DNA of 64,000 nucleotides from Flaccisagitta enflata (Eukaryota; Chaetognatha; Sagittoidea; Aphragmophora): NCBI GenBank assembly GCA_965153355.1, contig OZ231127.1, forward strand, positions 8,556,001-8,620,000. Direction: 5' to 3'. Each line of letters opens with the position of its first letter. Position 1 is the stretch's first letter. Positions 24,736 through 37,633 of this stretch are shown piece after piece. The notes beneath the pieces are model-generated. The model was not told the DNA's origin, ran no database searches, and saw nothing but the letters and a program-made list of their open reading frames with translations. Both the position numbers and the translations under genes were made by a program.

Positions 24736-25743
24736 ACACCTCAACACATTTATTTTTCCATCATTAGGGCATTAAAAGTTCAGGTTTTTTGATGACTGTT
24801 ACACCGCTACAACACATTTAGTCATTATCTAAGCTCGTGGTTGAAGGGTTTGCACCAAATATTGCTAATTTCCCGACGCCTAGTGGATAATGCATTGTGC
24901 ATTCACTCAGCCATTCAATTGGATAATTTTTTTGGTTGTTCAGTTCATATCATTACCCTTACCCAACATTGATCATTCGTTTTAAGCACTGCACCTGTCT
25001 TATAACTATGGCAAAAAAAAAAAAAAAAAAAAAGAGACAACCTATTTAGCTTATTTCTGCTGAGCTAGCGTGTAAATATAAAAGATCCGCGCGTTTTGAA
25101 AGATCTGCAAAAAGACACTGACGCGACGTTTGCTGGTAGTTCTCTTTATTCACGTTTAGAAATGGCACAAGAAATATGAATGAAAACATTGCCATATTTA
25201 ATTTTGCAATTAATTAATTCCAAAGGTTTGAAAAGTAATTGCTGACAAGCTCTAACTTCTTGGTTTTGAGTTACAGATCTGGGGATTGGTCTTCAGACCG
25301 AAGAAAAAAAATTCAAAAATCTTTGAAAATACCTTAAAGAAAAAGTTCAAAAATATTTTTTTTTTCTCTGTTTTTTATGAACTAACAAATAAGTACACCT
25401 TTTACAACTTGGCTTTTACAGTATTGACCATCTACTCTTTATCCCTATGTCATTTCTAAACAAATAAAGCTACAACAACCAGCATGGTCCCATTTTGAAG
25501 ATCTTTTGAAGATCTTTAAAACGGTCATGGATTTTGCTATGTTTTTCTTATTGGATGAATGTGAAACATCGAAAAACAATTTGTCTCTTTTTTTTTTTGC
25601 CATGGTTAGTCAGGATGAAAGTCGTGTTAAAGTAAGGCTTTTACTCTTCTGTCTGATCAAAGCCTGTATAGACTATAGAGTTAAAGACTAATCCCCTTTG
25701 CTTTTTGTTCCATTTCTCCTTTCCTTTCTATTTCTTTCACTAG
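24736..25743. other. probable intron upstream of the mGluR-like exon
   Basis: Poly-A at 25013-25033. Around 25275-25530 phrases such as TGGTCCCATTTTGAAGATCT match the module in the 46-53 kb composite. It ends in a polypyrimidine tract and TTTCACTAG acceptor. Confidence 0.45.
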
Positions 25744-25845
<102 letters not shown>

Positions 25846-25879
25846 TAAGAAAAAGTTCCTATGGCACCAGGGGATTTCC

Positions 25880-25901
25880 TCTCTCTCTCTCTTTCTGTTT
25901 C

Positions 25902-25995
<94 letters not shown>

Positions 25996-25996
25996 C
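25880..25996. repeat. (TC)n microsatellite in the intron
   Basis: TC repeat with TTTC interruptions, starting about 35 bp after the mGluR-like exon's donor. Confidence 0.95.
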
Positions 25997-26179
25997 CCCT
26001 TAACAACAACAACAGAATCAGCAGCGCTCAGGGCTAAATTTGGGAACTAAAATGACTTGCAACAATACGAATAGCAATTATCTGCTTTCAAGTGAATTCA
26101 AAGAATAAAAACATCATCCTCTGAGCTAAAAAAAATCAAGTGGCAATAACAATAAAACAGTGTTTGCGTGATACAAGAC

Positions 26180-26892
26180 AACAGGTCGCCCAAGGGCAAT
26201 ATGTGGTCAGCGATACCCGTTGCCCTGCTTTGAGTGATTGTGAATTGGAGTGAGGGGAAGCAGGGTAGAGGTCTCGAAGGGGACGAAGTCCTGTAGAACA
26301 CATGAGGACATTTGTTCGTCCTGCCTGAAGAAGTGGATGAGACGCTATAGAGGCCTTCAAGAGCTTAGACTGAGGTCTAAGAAGTCTGATGTAAGGCCTG
26401 TTAATGCCAATCTGAAGCTTGAGAGGGCTGACTTGAGACTTGAGAGAGCTGGATTAAGGCTTGAAAGGTCAGAGGTCTGATTTGAAGCCTGAGGGGCAAT
26501 AGGGTGAGGGCTTGAATGGCTGATTTGAGGCCCCTGTGAGCATAATTTGAGGCCTGAGAGGCCAGGTTTGAAGCCTGATAATTTGGATTTGAGGCCTGAA
26601 GCCTAGTTCCAGGTCTTAGAGGCGGTTTGAGGCCCTGAGGTTGGTTTGAGGGCGGCACTCAGGGCCAGCTTTGAAGGCGGAGAGCTGGATTTGAGGCCTG
26701 AGAGGCTGGATTTTACGTACAGAGGCAGATTTTGGGGTCTCAGAGGCCAAAATTTGAGGCCTGAGGGACCTGATGAGAGGGGTGAACAAACGGACGAACG
26801 GACAAACGAACGAAATGGACGGAAGAACAAACAGAATTCTACTGTGGTGTTCAGGACTTCGTCCCCTGTAGGGTCGCTGCCCAAAAAACTGA
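26180..26892 (+). mobile_element. HP element, full
   Basis: Left: GGTCGCCCAAGGGCAATATG, then GCCCTGCTTTG...GAAGCAGGG. Middle: GAGGCCTGAGAGGCTGGATT-type ~24-bp units. Then ACGGACGAAC units and the inverted end TTCAGGACTTCGTCCCC. Confidence 0.75.
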
Positions 26893-27084
26893 CGTCTCCT
26901 GGAAAAACAAAAATCGCGCCTGCTACTTACTGCATCATTTTTCCATCCCAAATACGGGTACGTATCGGTGTCCCGAATTCGGAGCCCTGAGATGTCCCAT
27001 TTTGTTTGTTTTCTTGATGTTCCTAATTCTGAGCAGTGAGATATTGTATTATCACTGTTCCTTTTTCCCATTTTTCTTTTTTTT

Positions 27085-28588
<1,504 letters not shown>

Positions 28589-28803
28589 TTTTTAGTCGCG
28601 TACTACGCGACTCTACATCCCGCTTTGTCGGTCCGTCCGTCGGTCCGTCCGTCTCTCGGATTGTCTGATCGTCAGTCTGTCACACTTTACTTTTTTTTTG
28701 TGGTCTTTGGCCTCACGGCTCCTGCCCAAATGATGGAGTGACCTCAAATATGGCCCCTGCCCACCCGCACGCGACTGAGGTAGCTGTGTATCCGGCCTTG
28801 TTT
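28589..28803 (+). mobile_element. TSR element 4
   Basis: Complete: TTTTTAGTCGCGTACTACGC, then GGTCCGTCCGTC units, CACGGCTCCTGCCCAAATG, CACCCGCACGCGACTG, GTGTATCCGGCCTTGTTT. Confidence 0.8.
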
Positions 28804-28945
28804 ATTAAATACAGTGGAGCAGTGACGTACAATGTAGGCAGTGAACCCACTATCAATTAATGCACGCCCAAATGGCATGCAACTTTATGTCCCATCCAAG
28901 AATATGTAGCTTTTCTATATTGGTTAGCGGAAAGAAAGAAGGAAA

Positions 28946-28981
<36 letters not shown>

Positions 28982-29628
28982 AAAAACATATTACTGAAAC
29001 GTCTGGTGTGAGCTTCATTTTGTAGTCCCTTTCGCAGAATGAGCCAGAAAAAAAAAGGGAGAAGCGAAAATAGAAGAGCAATTTGGTCTCTAATCACTTG
29101 TTCCAATCAGAACCCAAATGACTGGAGATAATTTTTTTTCTTCTGCTCATCTGGTCACTGCGGGCCAAGGGCGGCTTCATTAGTTCATTTCGGGTGGGTG
29201 GATTCAGTTTGTATGAAGTAGTCGTTTTACACTCGTTTGCTATTGGCTCACTGGAGCCAAGATAAGAAAAGGTGTGTGTACTCTGTCGTCTTAGTTGTTT
29301 CATGAATACTAATTGTGATATGATACGATACGATGTGAATACTGATATGGCATGATATGATACTGTTTATGATACTATTTGTGGTGGGACCCCATTGTAT
29401 GATATCATGATATGATATTACGTTATCAGACTATGATGTGATAACTACATTTAAAAAGTAATGGTTTTTTGATTGAAAAGGAATCATTGTATATTGAACA
29501 ACTTGCTGTGTGTCTATCATGATCTTCCGCCGATTTACATTACTTCAACTAGGCTTACGTCTTTTGATAGTGAACTGCGTTTGTTTTTTCTCAACTAGAT
29601 AACACAACAGTTCCAATGATATCATAGA
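28804..29628. other. unassigned DNA with (GAAA)n and GATATGATAC patches
   Basis: (GAAA)n at 28931-28982. A GATATGATACGATACGATG low-complexity patch lies at 29310-29430. No exon recognised. Confidence 0.4.
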
Positions 29629-30015
29629 CAGTCAGTGGACAAAACAAAAATAGAATAGAACGTGACTAGCATATTCATAATCCTGATGAAATTCCGAGAA
29701 GTTTGACATGTCACACTTAACACTTTTTATAGGAAATAATCTTTTAACATTGCATTATAACTTTTCTAAACATTGATAAAATTTTCTTATTTTCATATAA
29801 AAGTATATGTTGTGTGTTTATATCAAAGCAATTAGAATTTCACCAGAATTATGAATTTGCAGATCTCATTCTATTTGGTGAAAGTTGGATTTTTACCAAC
29901 TTTGTAGCATGACAGTTGGCTGTAATTTTTACAACCAGTTGTTGTTTGATAATAGTGGGTTGGATCAAAGCCAACAGAGTGAGCTCTCTGCCTATTTTGT
30001 TTTGTCCACTGACTG
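29629..30015. mobile_element. fold-back F6, Tc1/mariner-like terminal repeats
   Basis: Ends CAGTCAGTGGACAAAACAAA / TATTTTGTTTTGTCCACTGACTG. A CAGT start followed by GGACAAAA is typical of Tc1/mariner-type inverted repeats. The right flank is TA and the left flank is GA, so a TA duplication needs one substitution. No transposase: this would be a non-autonomous MITE. Confidence 0.5.
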
Positions 30016-30307
30016 TAGAGTTCATGTGTATCAATAAAAAAAACAAGTACCTTTAGGTATGGGATGAAACGATACATGACTGAAGCAAGATGGAGCAGAT
30101 AAGAAAACGTTGGGACAGGATATATCAGTAATATTCATATCATCATAACAGCAGCGCAAAACCAACTACAATTGCAGTTTCCTAGTTAACGCCTTTTCAT
30201 TAAAAGATATCATGAGAAAAAATAAATGCAAAACATCTGTCGATTTTTTGATATGCTACACAATTCAAATATCTACACAACACCTCGATGTGACACTAGA
30301 GGCACAC

Positions 30308-32208
30308 TTAAAGGCAAGAGAGTAAAGCACAATCTTGTTTCAAAAGAAATCCAGCGTGAGCACTATTAGTAACAAAACTGGTCTCTTCGACTTCCCCGTT
30401 CGCATTGAGTGATCCCGGATAGAGCTCACAGAAGATAGATCGGCGGTCTTTTGGCGGATGCTGCGGCTGCTGCTTGTCCAGCTCGGACAGTTGTCTAAGC
30501 TTCACATCGCTCTGTTCTAAAGCTCCACCAATGCCGCCGTCGTTCAGGCTATTCAGTGCTTTCGTTGCATTTCTGCCACATTGTTGAATACTCCTGCTCT
30601 TCTATCTTCATCTCGTTGCTGCTGCTGGTGAAAGTTACACATTCTGTCGTATAACTCTTTGTCTTCTTGTGATGAACTTCGCTGTTGGAATCCCAATGGC
30701 ACCGCGATGGGCGCCTTTGGAGCTGTTGCTACACCACCACCTTCACCTTCAGCCATCATGCGCAGGCGTTGTTCTGCAAGGCGTTTCTGTCTCTCTTCTT
30801 CTGTTTCTTCACTGGCATTCATGCTTTCGACAGGATGGTTATTTGACGCTGGAGGATCCACTACCACCGCTGGGATCACGGCGGAAGGTTGCTGTTGCTG
30901 CTGCAGTTTCTGTTGCATACGTTCATCTGCACTATTTTGCAGCTCTTGATGGTGTTCATGCGGCTGCCTTATTGATTGATGTTGTTACAGCCCTTGTTGT
31001 TTTTGCTGTTATTTCTTCTGCTGCTCCTGTTGTTGCTGTTTTTGAACCACATGTTGTGGCACCGGCTGCAAGATTTGACGTTGTTGTTGGTCTTGTTGCC
31101 GAAATTGTTGAAGTTGCTGCAACTGCTGCTGCTGCAATAGCTCTTGCTGCTGCAACTGAGCTGTCATTTTCAGCTGCTCCTGTGGTCGGTGGATTTGACG
31201 TTGCTGTTGGAGTTGCTGCTGCTGCATCTGCAGGTGATGCTGCTGCTGTTGCTCACTGGCCACTGTGCAGCTGCTCCTCACTCCCCGTTGTTGCTGCTGC
31301 ATATCATCTATCAAGCACGCCGGCGCGCCGCATTTCCTCTGCTCAGCTGCTACCCCACGCTCTGTCTCTCTCCGCACTCCTGTTGGCAAGCGTCGCCTCG
31401 CCCTCTCCTGCGGCGTCAATCCGTTGATGATCCCACGACCTCTTGCGAGAGCATCGGCGTCGTCGAGATCCGCAAGCATATCGTCAGCTTGCTCCATCGG
31501 AGACGTACGCGCAGGTTCAATTTCCGAGACCAAATCTGATACCCATTGATTGACGGCATCTCCTCTTTGGATCGGCGGCAGATTTAAAAATTGGCCGCCA
31601 GTTGGAGATTGCGCACCATGTCGCGGGACCGGAAGTGGTAGATACTCAGGATCCGTCGGGGTTTGGCGAAGACGTTCGCATCCTTGGTGTTGGAGCGCAA
31701 GTCACATTGTCACGGCGGCATAGTGTCAGTTGGGAGACTGTTCCATGAGAATTCATTGACGGGTCTTTTACGATTCCCAATGTCATTGTGCATTGCGTTA
31801 ACGATATCGTCGTTGGAAGGGAAACCTTCTGGATAGTTTTCACGATCGAAGAAACGCATGGAGTTCCATTCGCGGGATTCGACGCAGAGTGGACGCCGCG
31901 AATCGAAGAGGGTCGCCGGGCATCGAGTCGAGCGCCATTTGCCTTGGGTACGATATAAAGTCGTAGACCATATCCAGAAGGCCGTGTCGAGCGCCATCTG
32001 ATCTACATGCGCGTCGTGAAATCGTTCGATCCTTCGGTATAGCGACGGCGTCAACGCCGGCATCCTTCCATCTCCGCCGTGATGTCGTTTCATCGCGCAA
32101 ACGATCGACCTCGGACACTGATTCAAACCGAAGTGAGATACACGAGAGGACGTTGACGGCCGAGGCGTAACCATTACGCGGTGCCATTGTCAATTTCGCT
32201 CGGGTCAA
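30308..32208 (-). pseudogene. Q-rich gene family, decayed copy 1
   Basis: Read on the minus strand from about 32174. It has STSSRVSHFGLNQCPRSIVC, then (after frameshifts) RQMALDSMPGDPLRFAAS and WNSMRFFDRENYPEGFPS. Next come PEYLPLPVPRHGAQSP, DLDDADALARGRGIINGLTP and QERARRR, a long Gln-rich helix-prone stretch, EEERQKRLAEQRL, and LNDGGIGGALEQSDVK. The same blocks occur in the same order at 44499-45880 (STSSRVSFFGLDLCPRSEKL, RQMAINQLPGNPLCYAAS, DTMRFIDCDSYQEGFPS, GLVNGLTPRERSKRR, LNEHGIGGTVERRNVK). At least three frameshifts and two in-frame TAA codons (one at 31009-31011) break it. Two independent copies sharing conserved blocks mean a real protein family, perhaps ORF1/gag-like of a mobile element. 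The function is unknown. Confidence 0.65.
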
Positions 32209-32279
32209 AGATGGAAAGAATCGACTGTTTTAAAATTGTTGAAATATGTTACGCCACGAGTTTCAACTGGCACTGTCTA

Positions 32280-32725
32280 TGAGCATCTATCTGACTGACG
32301 ACTTGGTGAAAGAAGTTGCCGATTGGAAAATAGGAAGGCGATCGTCTCGTTTATTCCATAAAAATTCCAACAACTGAAGAGAAGGGGAAAAATGAAAGGG
32401 AAAGTGGGCGTTAATGGTGATCAGCAAACGCAAAAGATAACATGAACATGAAATCGAGACAGGACACAATAAAGGACAGAAACAGCACATGACAACATGT
32501 TCATCTTCTTCAGAGCCCCTGCCACCTGATAATACCTGCCCCTGCCCCGGCCTATCCCCCATTAAATTCATCCATATCATCCCCATAGTAAGCTGATGGG
32601 CAAGCGATAAAAACCATACTAAAATCCGGCGATAAAAATGCAAAAAAGCAAAAGACAAAAATAACAGACCGGAAGACAAGATAAAAACAACGTTAATAAA
32701 AGCAAAGATGCTCTATAAAACTTAC
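32280..32725 (-). CDS. SRCR gene, probable last intron and terminal exon
   Basis: After donor GTAAGT at 32725-32720 the next acceptor-like site (CTTCTCTTCAG) lies near 32376. From there the exon would read IVGIF and then stop almost at once (...FME, TAA) in the phase required by the previous exon. The segment is recognisably duplicated at 38430-38870 on the + strand, which helps place the exon. Either the protein ends shortly after the exon at 32726-32801, or this copy carries a 2-bp insertion. The exact end is uncertain. Confidence 0.3.
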
Positions 32726-32801
32726 TTTTAGGCCCCTTTGTTGGTTTCAACCCACAGTCTGTCGATGTCAAACTAACGTTAATTGTCCGTTCATAAGTTA
32801 T
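32726..32801 (-). CDS. SRCR gene exon 3
   Basis: A 76-nt exon between acceptor TTTTTATTGCAG and donor CCTAAAA|GTAAGT, entering in phase 0 as required by exon 2. The peptide is ITYERTINVSLTSTDCGLKP followed by TKGPK. The single Cys in a DCGLKP context resembles the linker Cys that precedes a trypsin-like domain in some SRCR proteases, but no protease domain follows in this window. Confidence 0.6.
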
Positions 32802-33154
32802 CTGCAATAAAAAGATGAGAGATTATTGAAATTAGTGAATTCCAAGGGCGCATTCAATCAATCACGAAAAATCAATCAATCACTCTAGGAAGCAATGCCG
32901 TAAATAATAAAAACAATCAATCCAAAATTGGACGACACGAAGACGAGTTACGTATGTCTGTCTACGTAGTAAAAACAAATGGCACAAAATACAAGGCGCA
33001 ACCATATGGTTACCCATCTAGCGTTCATTATAAAAAATGGCGAGAAACAAAAGACACCGGCATTGAATAATAAGAAAAGAGAAAAAGCCAAAGGCACGCA
33101 AAAGAAACAAAAGCACACATACCTAATAGACGGACGGACATACATTTCTAACAA

Positions 33155-33156
33155 TA

Positions 33157-33204
<48 letters not shown>

Positions 33205-33263
33205 TTAATGATGATGATGATAATGACTATGATGATGATGACAATGATGATGATGATGATGAC

Positions 33264-33315
<52 letters not shown>

Positions 33316-33360
33316 TTAATGTTAAAGATGATGATGATAATGACAATGATGATGATGAAA

Positions 33361-33397
<37 letters not shown>

Positions 33398-33398
33398 C
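33155..33398. repeat. (GAT)n microsatellite in the SRCR intron
   Basis: GAT/ATG repeat with GTTAAT and GACAAT interruptions. Confidence 0.95.
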
Positions 33399-33497
33399 AT
33401 GCGAGTTATTAAAAGATTTCGAGAGTCAAACTTGGCTCTGTTTATGAAAAGAGCATCGGGATCTTCAATATGAAATCACAATTATAAATGTACTAAC

Positions 33498-33836
33498 CGA
33501 TGTTTTTGAACAAATGACGCCGGCGTCCAAAGAATGGTCGCACGAAGAATGATGATTTCCCCATCCATCATAAGGACAGTCAAAGATGCTCCTCTCATCA
33601 CCGGTACATCTTAACCCATCCATGTAGATGTCGCCGACTCCTTCACCAAAATAATAGCTACTTCTGGGCACACCAAATTCAAAGTCAAACATTTTGCATA
33701 TCACTGAAGCATCGTTGGCATCAAAGTATTCCCGAGCACAGACTGTTCCCCAGATTCTGTTTGGCTGCCGCACTTCGACACGTCCGGAGAAAATGCTTTC
33801 ATTTCGAGATCCTTGTCCTTCCACCAGACGAATTTC
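33498..33836 (-). CDS. SRCR gene exon 2: complete SRCR domain
   Basis: A 339-nt exon (113 codons, phase 0 at both ends) between acceptor GATGTTTTCAG and donor ACATCG|GTTAGT. It encodes one SRCR domain. EIRLVEGQGSRNESIFSGRV is the first strand, then IWGTVCAREYFDANDASVIC, then GVGDIYMDGLRCTGDERSIF, DCPYDGWGNHHSSC and DHSLDAGVICS. Six Cys (TVC, VIC, RC, DC, SC, VIC) fit the six-cysteine group A pattern. SRCR domains are extracellular ligand-binding modules in receptors and secreted proteins, often linked to recognition of microbes or of self. A single exon encoding the whole domain is typical. With exon 1 giving a signal peptide, the product is probably secreted or membrane-anchored. Confidence 0.93.
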
Positions 33837-33863
33837 CTGAAAACATCGTTTATTCAAATCCAT

Positions 33864-34030
33864 TTTTTAGTCGCGAGCACGCAACTCTAAACCCTGCTTT
33901 GTCTGTCTGTCCATCGGTCGGTAGGTAGGTGAGTCACATTTTACGTTTTTTATGTTTTTTTTATTTTTGGACCTCCCTGCTCCTGCCCAAATGGTCCAGT
34001 GACCTCAAATATGGCCCCTGCCCACCCGCA
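33864..34030 (+). mobile_element. TSR element 5, right end lost to (TC)n
   Basis: TTTTTAGTCGCGAGCACGCA, then GTCTGTCTGTCC units, CCTGCTCCTGCCCAAATGG, CCCCTGCCCACCCGCA, and then directly (TC)n at 34031. It lies in the SRCR intron, antisense to the gene. Confidence 0.7.
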
Positions 34031-34172
<142 letters not shown>

Positions 34173-34251
34173 CGCTCGGATCCTATCAAGTAAGACTCAT
34201 TCATTACTACCTCTTAGTTTATTGAGTCTTTCTAACATAATGTCTGCTTAC

Positions 34252-34311
34252 CTGACATGTTGATTTTCCCAAGAGGAGAAAAACGATGATGACAGCGAAT
34301 TTAACGATCAT
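34252..34311 (-). CDS. SRCR gene exon 1: signal peptide
   Basis: ATG (34311-34309) opens MIVKFAVIIVFLLLGKSTCQ, exactly 20 codons, to donor TGTCAG|GTAAGC, phase 0. The peptide has a Lys, a hydrophobic core and a polar end, a clear secretory signal with cleavage plausible near STC-Q. It joins in phase to exon 2 (EIRLVEG), so the mature protein starts at the SRCR domain. Intron 1 holds a TSR element and a TC microsatellite. The exon was too short for long-ORF detection and rests on the splice site, phase and signal-peptide logic. Confidence 0.8.
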
Positions 34312-34379
34312 CTTCAGCGTCTTTATTGTTTTTGAACTTGTTTTCTTCAGCATTATTTTTCAATTGGGGAGCAGTGAGG

Positions 34380-34740
34380 GGGTGGAGGGGGCATAAGAGA
34401 GACGAGGGCAGTGCAGGGGGGTTGTTTATTCTGACGATGACGATGTACAGCGGCAGTGTTTCAGCTTGTCCATGCGAGTGTCCAGCATAAATCCTTTTAT
34501 CTTCAAGTGAACTCATGAATGTTTTTTTCCCCTTTTATTTCAATTTGGGTGAAGATGGGGGGTAGGGGGAGAGGGAGAGAGGAATGAGGGATACAAGTGG
34601 GGAGTAAAATGGGATAGTTTATTTTGACTTGAAGATGTACGATGGCAGTGTTTCAGCGTATCTTCAAGTGTCGAGCATAAATTCTTCAATCCTATCAAGT
34701 TAACTCATGAAAGTTGTTTGTTTGTTTGTTTGTTTGTCCC
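34380..34740. repeat. ~190-bp tandem duplication upstream of the SRCR gene
   Basis: Two copies share GGCAGTGTTTCAGC, GTGT(C)GAGCATAAAT and AACTCATGAA.GTTTTT (about 34430-34545 and 34625-34735), each with a G-rich leader. It lies 5' of exon 1, where a promoter or 5' UTR would be expected. Confidence 0.65.
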
Positions 34741-35008
34741 TTTTAGTTCACATGCTATTGTTGGTGATGATTGAAGAAAGGAGTCAAGGTCGCAAAAATG
34801 TTTCTTATGGATAAAGAATACCTTTATCCATTTTTGTCTGTGTTTATTCAATTTTCAGTCTGAAAAGATAAACAAAACAAGTGGCGTCTGCCATAATGTG
34901 TTCCACAATAACTTTATTGGGCATAATGTAACTATGCAATAATTCATTTATCTAATAATAATGTTAAAACGAATCTATGTTATGTGTATTGGCCGCCTAT
35001 GGGTGGCC

Positions 35009-35191
35009 TCACAGCCACCTGTGGGCGGCCTTCACAGCCACCAATGGGCGGCATTCATAACCACAGCCCTTATAACCGCAGTCCTCATAACCGCCAGCCT
35101 CAGATTCCCCACCCTCATAACCGCCACCCTCATAACTACCACTCTCATAACCGCCACCATCATAACCGCCACCCTCATTACCACAGCCCTT
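35009..35191 (-). CDS. Gly-Tyr-rich GGGYE repeat frame (fragment or exon)
   Basis: With no ATG, this minus-strand frame reads KGCGNEGGGYDGGGYESGSY and continues with GGGYEGG, AGGYEDCGYKGC and GYECRP to a TGA. That is 60 codons of (G/S)GGYE-like pentapeptides with three CGY/CGN units. Gly/Tyr pentad repeats are typical of secreted structural proteins (cuticle, shell, adhesive, egg case). The repeat keeps its reading frame, while the other frames contain stops or Val-Met runs. It could be one exon: AAAAG precedes the first repeat. It could also be a decayed minisatellite. Confidence 0.3.
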   Translation of the reverse strand, partial: KGCGNEGGGYDGGGYESGSYEGGGYEGGESEAGGYEDCGYKGCGYECRPLVAVKAAHRWL

Positions 35192-35198
35192 TTAACTG

Positions 35199-35897
35199 GG
35201 TTGTGTGACACACATTCGAACAAAACGACACACACTAGAGAGAACTAGATCAATGTGTTTTTAAAACAATTCTGAGTAAAAAGTCACATAACTGTGGGTT
35301 TTTCTGCAGTTTTGTGTAGTATTGGGGTGTGATGACGTATATGTAGTGGAAATAAAATCATTCCCTGAGCGCTTTTTGAGAAATCTTCAAAATAGAAAAA
35401 AATTAGAGCCATATTCAATGCAGATTCTACTGAGTTGTATTGACTTATATTCTGAATCCGTATTATCAATCCTTGCAAAATTTCCTTTTATTTGATGGGT
35501 CACACTATATACTTTTGTAAAGAATCAAAGTTTTCATTTTTTGAGCCACCATAACAGTTTTTGAAACGGTGACCAAAAAAATAAAAACTTTAATTCTTTA
35601 CAAAATTATACAGTGCGACCTATCAAATGAAAAGGAATTTTATAAGGATTAACAATATGGAATCAGAAAATGAGTCAATATAACTCAGTAGAATCTGCAT
35701 TGAAAATGGTTCTAATTTTTTTCTATTTTAAAGATTATTCAAAAAACCCTTGGAGAATGATTTGTGAATTTTCACTCAGAATTGTTTTGAAAGCACAGTG
35801 AGATTGTGTGACACACATTGGAGAAAACTGGGTTTTGTGACACACATTTGGAGAAAACTGGGTTGTGTAACACAAAGCTAGGCTGTGTGACACACGG
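35199..35897. repeat. TGTGTGACACACA minisatellite, split by fold-back F7
   Basis: ~30-bp units GGGTTGTGTGACACACATTT plus GGAGAAAACT occur once at 35199-35230 and three to four times at 35804-35897, on either side of F7. Each unit has the palindrome TGTGTGACACACA at its core. Confidence 0.65.
35263..35788. mobile_element. fold-back element F7
   Basis: Ends AAAACAATTCTGAGT / ACTCAGAATTGTTTT. Long arms pair through AATGCAGATTCTACTGAGTT / AACTCAGTAGAATCTGCATT and TCCTTTTATTTGAT / ATCAAATGAAAAGGA. The apex is near 35550 (GGTGACC). Non-coding. Confidence 0.8.
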
Positions 35898-36085
35898 ATG
35901 GACAGACGGATGGATGGATGGACGGATGGATGGCTAGACGGATGGATGGATGGATGGACGGACATATGGACGGACCGACAGACGGACAGACGGACGGACG
36001 GACGGACGGACGGACGGACGGACGGTCAGACAGACGGACTGACGGACGGATGGATGGATGGAAGGACAGATGGACGGACGGATGG
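35897..36085. repeat. (GGAC/GGAT)n microsatellite
   Basis: GGACGGATGGAT units. The flanking TGTGTGACACACGGAT shows it grew out of the minisatellite or a TSR-like GGAC tract. Confidence 0.9.
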
Positions 36086-36825
36086 ACAAACAAACAGAGA
36101 AGCTCTGAATATCTAGAAGGTTTTTCCCCGAGTAAATCTAATTCCGTTAAGATTAAATCAAACAAACTTCAAAGAGCAAAATCTGAATTGCTCGTTTATT
36201 GCGCGCCACCGCTTTTTTTTTCCTGATGAGTTCTATTCATTTAACTTATTCTATGATAATGTCCTCTTTCGAAGACCCGCTACTCTATCAGAGGTTCTGC
36301 CCATATAATAATGGTTTGTATTCATACGAAACGTGTAGCACAATGAGGACAAGGAGCAAGAAAGCGCACACTAACTATGAACGAACATTCAGATTACAAG
36401 TTACAAGTATAACTTATATGACCATAAGAATAATGCCTAATGCCTAATGCCTAATGCCTAAGTCCATCTGTCTGTCAGTCTGTCTGTCCCACCATCCGTC
36501 CATATGTCAACCCGCCTATCTGTCTGTTTGTCTGTCTGTCTGTCTTTCCATCAATCTTTCTGCCTGTCTTTCTGTCTGAATAGAATTTTGATTCCGTAAG
36601 ATTGTTGGGAGATTTTAGTAAATGCTTTCCATCAAGTTGTTATCTGCAGCTAAAATTGACCGGGAAATTTTCAGTGTATGGACTGTTGATCCAAAGATAT
36701 CATTGTCAAAATTTGAGCATCTTGGCCATTGCAAGGGTTCCATTTTTTGAGCAGACCTTGTAAAAAAGGATAGAGCAAGTTATCGTTTACATGATTTAGC
36801 AATTTTCAATTTAAGGAGAAACAGT
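36086..36825. other. unassigned DNA with a (TGTC)n patch
   Basis: TGCCTAA repeats at 36433-36460 and TGTC units at 36468-36570. An open frame at 36199-36447 has no family resemblance or splice support. Confidence 0.4.
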
Positions 36826-37123
36826 TCACCCAAGGGCAATATGTGGTTAGCGATACCTGTTGCCCTGCTTTACATGATTGTGAATTTGAGTGAGAGGAAG
36901 CAGGGCAGCCACCCTGAAGGGGATGTCCTGTAGAGTACAGGGGGACTTTCGTTCTTCAAGCTAAATTCAATTAATAAGGTGCTGACAAGGGCTGAATGAG
37001 GGTCTATGATGACCTGAGGGTTCAATGAAGGCTGATTCAAGGTTTGAGGGGTTTGACTAAACTAATTTGAAGCCCTGAAAATGGTGATTTGAGGCCTGAG
37101 AGGGTTGCTTTGAGGTCTGAGAT
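36826..37123 (+). mobile_element. HP element, left part only
   Basis: CACCCAAGGGCAATATGTGG, GCCCTGCTTTA...GAAGCAGGGC, TCCTGTAGAGTACAGG and a few GAGGCCTGAGAGGG units, ending at fold-back F8. Confidence 0.65.
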
Positions 37124-37633
37124 GGTATCTTAATTTCATTTGATTTATAAAAGAATTGAGATCTATGTTGATTAAAAGTTGCTGTTTTGCTTGAATATGT
37201 TTGCTTTACTCATTCTATAACTTGTGACTTGACTTCATCAGGACTTCATTTTTCAATGTTCTAACCTAGCTCATCAGATCAGGCTAAAAATGTTACATAA
37301 TTTTGAGAAAAAAAATCAGCTCAATCGGACTATTTTTTCAGGTTTTATGGCTATTTTTCAATAAGAACAATTATGTAGATTAATATCTGGGCAAAGCTTT
37401 AAACAGGCATAAAACCTATAAAAATGGTCCGATTGAGCTGATTTTTTTTTTCTAAATTATGTAAAATTTTCTGCCCAATCTGATGAGCTAGGTTAGAACA
37501 TTGAAAAATGAAGTCCTGATGAAGTCAAGTCACAAGTTGAAGAATGAGAGAAGCAAATATATTCAAGCAATAGAGCAACCTTAAATTAACATAGATCTCA
37601 AATTTTGTATAAATCAAACAAAATTAAGACACC
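37124..37633. mobile_element. fold-back element F8
   Basis: Ends GGTATCTTAATTT / AAATTAAGACACC. Pairs include ACTTGACTTCATCAGGACTT / AAGTCCTGATGAAGTCAAGT and GAACATTGAAAAATGAAGTC / GACTTCATTTTTCAATGTTC. Apex near 37375. It shares the CCGATTGAGCTGATTTTTTT-type and GGTTTTATGGC apex phrases with F2. Confidence 0.8.

Noticed and set aside
32287-32679. 130-codon minus-strand frame between the Q-rich relic and the SRCR gene as a gene of its own
   Set aside because: It overlaps the SRCR intron and terminal exon, runs in a different phase, and is not preserved in the duplicate at 38.4-38.9 kb.
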